Positions 63,485 to 64,000 of a stretch of 64,000 nucleotides of DNA are shown here, in pieces. The stretch covers positions 124,001 to 188,000 of the forward strand of contig NZ_BMGL01000001.1 in NCBI RefSeq assembly GCF_014640175.1, read 5' to 3'. The DNA is from Psychroflexus salis. Lineage in GTDB: Bacteria; Bacteroidota; Bacteroidia; Flavobacteriales; Flavobacteriaceae. The notes under the pieces were generated by a model, which had not been told where the DNA came from, made no database searches, and worked only from the letters and a program-made list of their open reading frames with translations. Positions within the stretch are counted from its first letter, which is position 1. Each line of letters starts with the position of its first letter. The position numbers were made by a program, and so were the translations under genes.

Positions 63485-64000
63485 ATGATAGTTGTAAATT
63501 TTTTAAGTCTTGTTTGGAGAATTTGGTTTTACATCTGGATGCTAATCGTCATTATTATCCTATTCCCACTTTTGTTTATTAGCACATTAAAAGAAAATTG
63601 GTATCCCTGTTTTTTTAAGGTTGCTCGTATTTGGGGTATGGCTATGTTATTTGGTATGGGATTTATACCAAAAGTAAAAGCAAAACAAAAAATTGAAAAA
63701 GGAAAAAGCTACATGCTAACTGCTAATCATACGAGTATGATGGATATTATGCTAATGCTTTATGTTTCAAAAAACCCATTTGTTTTTGTGGGCAAAAAGG
63801 AGTTAGCTAAACTTCCTATTTTTGGTTATTTTTATAAACGCACGTGTATTTTAGTAGACCGGAATTCTGCCCAAAGCAGGAAAGCTGTTTTCGAAGAATG
63901 TCAACGCCGCTTAAATCAAGGCACTAGTATTTGTATTTTCCCAGAAGGCGGAGTGCCAGACGATGAGCATATTACCTTAGCTCCATTTAAAGACGGTGCG
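63485..64000 (+). CDS. 1-acyl-sn-glycerol-3-phosphate acyltransferase, N-terminal part (runs off window)
   Basis: A PlsC/LPLAT family membrane enzyme that acylates lysophosphatidate in phospholipid synthesis. 172 codons are visible from the ATG at 63485. A hydrophobic helix (~14-35) precedes the catalytic NHTSMMD (H-x4-D) at about residues 79-85. FPEGG, the third family motif, occurs near residue 155. The gene continues beyond the window end without a stop. Confidence 0.92.
   Translation, partial: MIVVNFLSLVWRIWFYIWMLIVIIILFPLLFISTLKENWYPCFFKVARIWGMAMLFGMGFIPKVKAKQKIEKGKSYMLTANHTSMMDIMLMLYVSKNPFVFVGKKELAKLPIFGYFYKRTCILVDRNSAQSRKAVFEECQRRLNQGTSICIFPEGGVPDDEHITLAPFKDGA

Overview
The window is chromosomal DNA of a low-GC member of the Bacteroidetes, most likely a Flavobacteriaceae species. 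The evidence is type IX secretion (T9SS) C-terminal sorting domains, a TonB-dependent receptor with a carboxypeptidase-regulatory-like plug extension, a complete Bat (aerotolerance) operon, DUF2723, DUF5689 and DUF3108 proteins, an HMG-CoA synthase-type (mevalonate) gene, and several TAnnTTTG promoter elements typical of the Bacteroidetes primary sigma factor. No phage, conjugative element, complete insertion sequence, CRISPR array or rRNA operon was seen. Three tRNA genes are present: Ala-GGC, Gln-TTG and Cys-GCA, all on the minus strand.

Layout. 0-1.1 kb: the end of radA, then a decayed RAYT (REP-associated tyrosine) transposase fused to the tail of a short-chain dehydrogenase. 1.1-7.2 kb: tRNA-Ala with a degenerate partial copy beside it, a secreted T9SS endonuclease I, a hupE / dCMP deaminase / S41 protease operon, a small membrane protein, and tRNA-Gln with a perfect 60-bp copy of its 3' end and terminator. 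7.4-11.8 kb: a DUF2723 glycosyltransferase-like membrane protein, a polysaccharide deacetylase and a thioredoxin-like protein lacking one active-site Cys. 11.9-18.6 kb: a complete RND tripartite efflux operon with its TetR regulator. 18.8-24.1 kb: a polyprenyl diphosphate synthase and the 2-oxoglutarate dehydrogenase E1-E2 operon.

24.1-27.4 kb is the only clearly accessory stretch. A decayed VapBC-type toxin-antitoxin locus has its PIN toxin gene split by a ~0.96-kb insertion. The insertion carries a second, RelE/HigB-HigA-type toxin-antitoxin pair (toxin with one amber stop, antitoxin intact), its own promoter and a palindromic tail. Beside it lies an AAA/DUF4143 ATPase gene framed by two 85-bp direct repeats (79/85 identical).

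27.5-35.2 kb: an HMG-CoA synthase-family gene, a CYTH triphosphatase, a DUF5689 lipoprotein and TonB receptor pair, and a divergent secreted endonuclease/exonuclease/phosphatase. 35.4-44.5 kb: moxR, DUF58, a BatD-like protein with an unrecognised C-terminal domain, and batA-E, nearly all overlapping or abutting. 44.5-47.1 kb: beta-carbonic anhydrase and a T9SS-secreted protein made of three tandem ~150-residue modules. 47.4-56.2 kb: tRNA-Cys, hemH, a MATE exporter, thiL, an M23 peptidase, a DUF3108 protein, and the tyrosine catabolism pair hppD and hmgA. 56.3-64 kb: a patatin-Omp85 fusion, uvrC, a YeeE/YedE sulfur-transport cluster with two FNR/CRP-like 14-bp dyads, a CBS-domain protein, trpS and the start of a plsC-type acyltransferase.

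Most of the window is ordinary core genome. The strongest candidates for a second look are the nested toxin-antitoxin locus, the direct-repeat-framed ATPase, the FNR-like dyads around the sulfur transporter genes, and the three-module secreted protein. None of these can be shown to be a new system from sequence alone.
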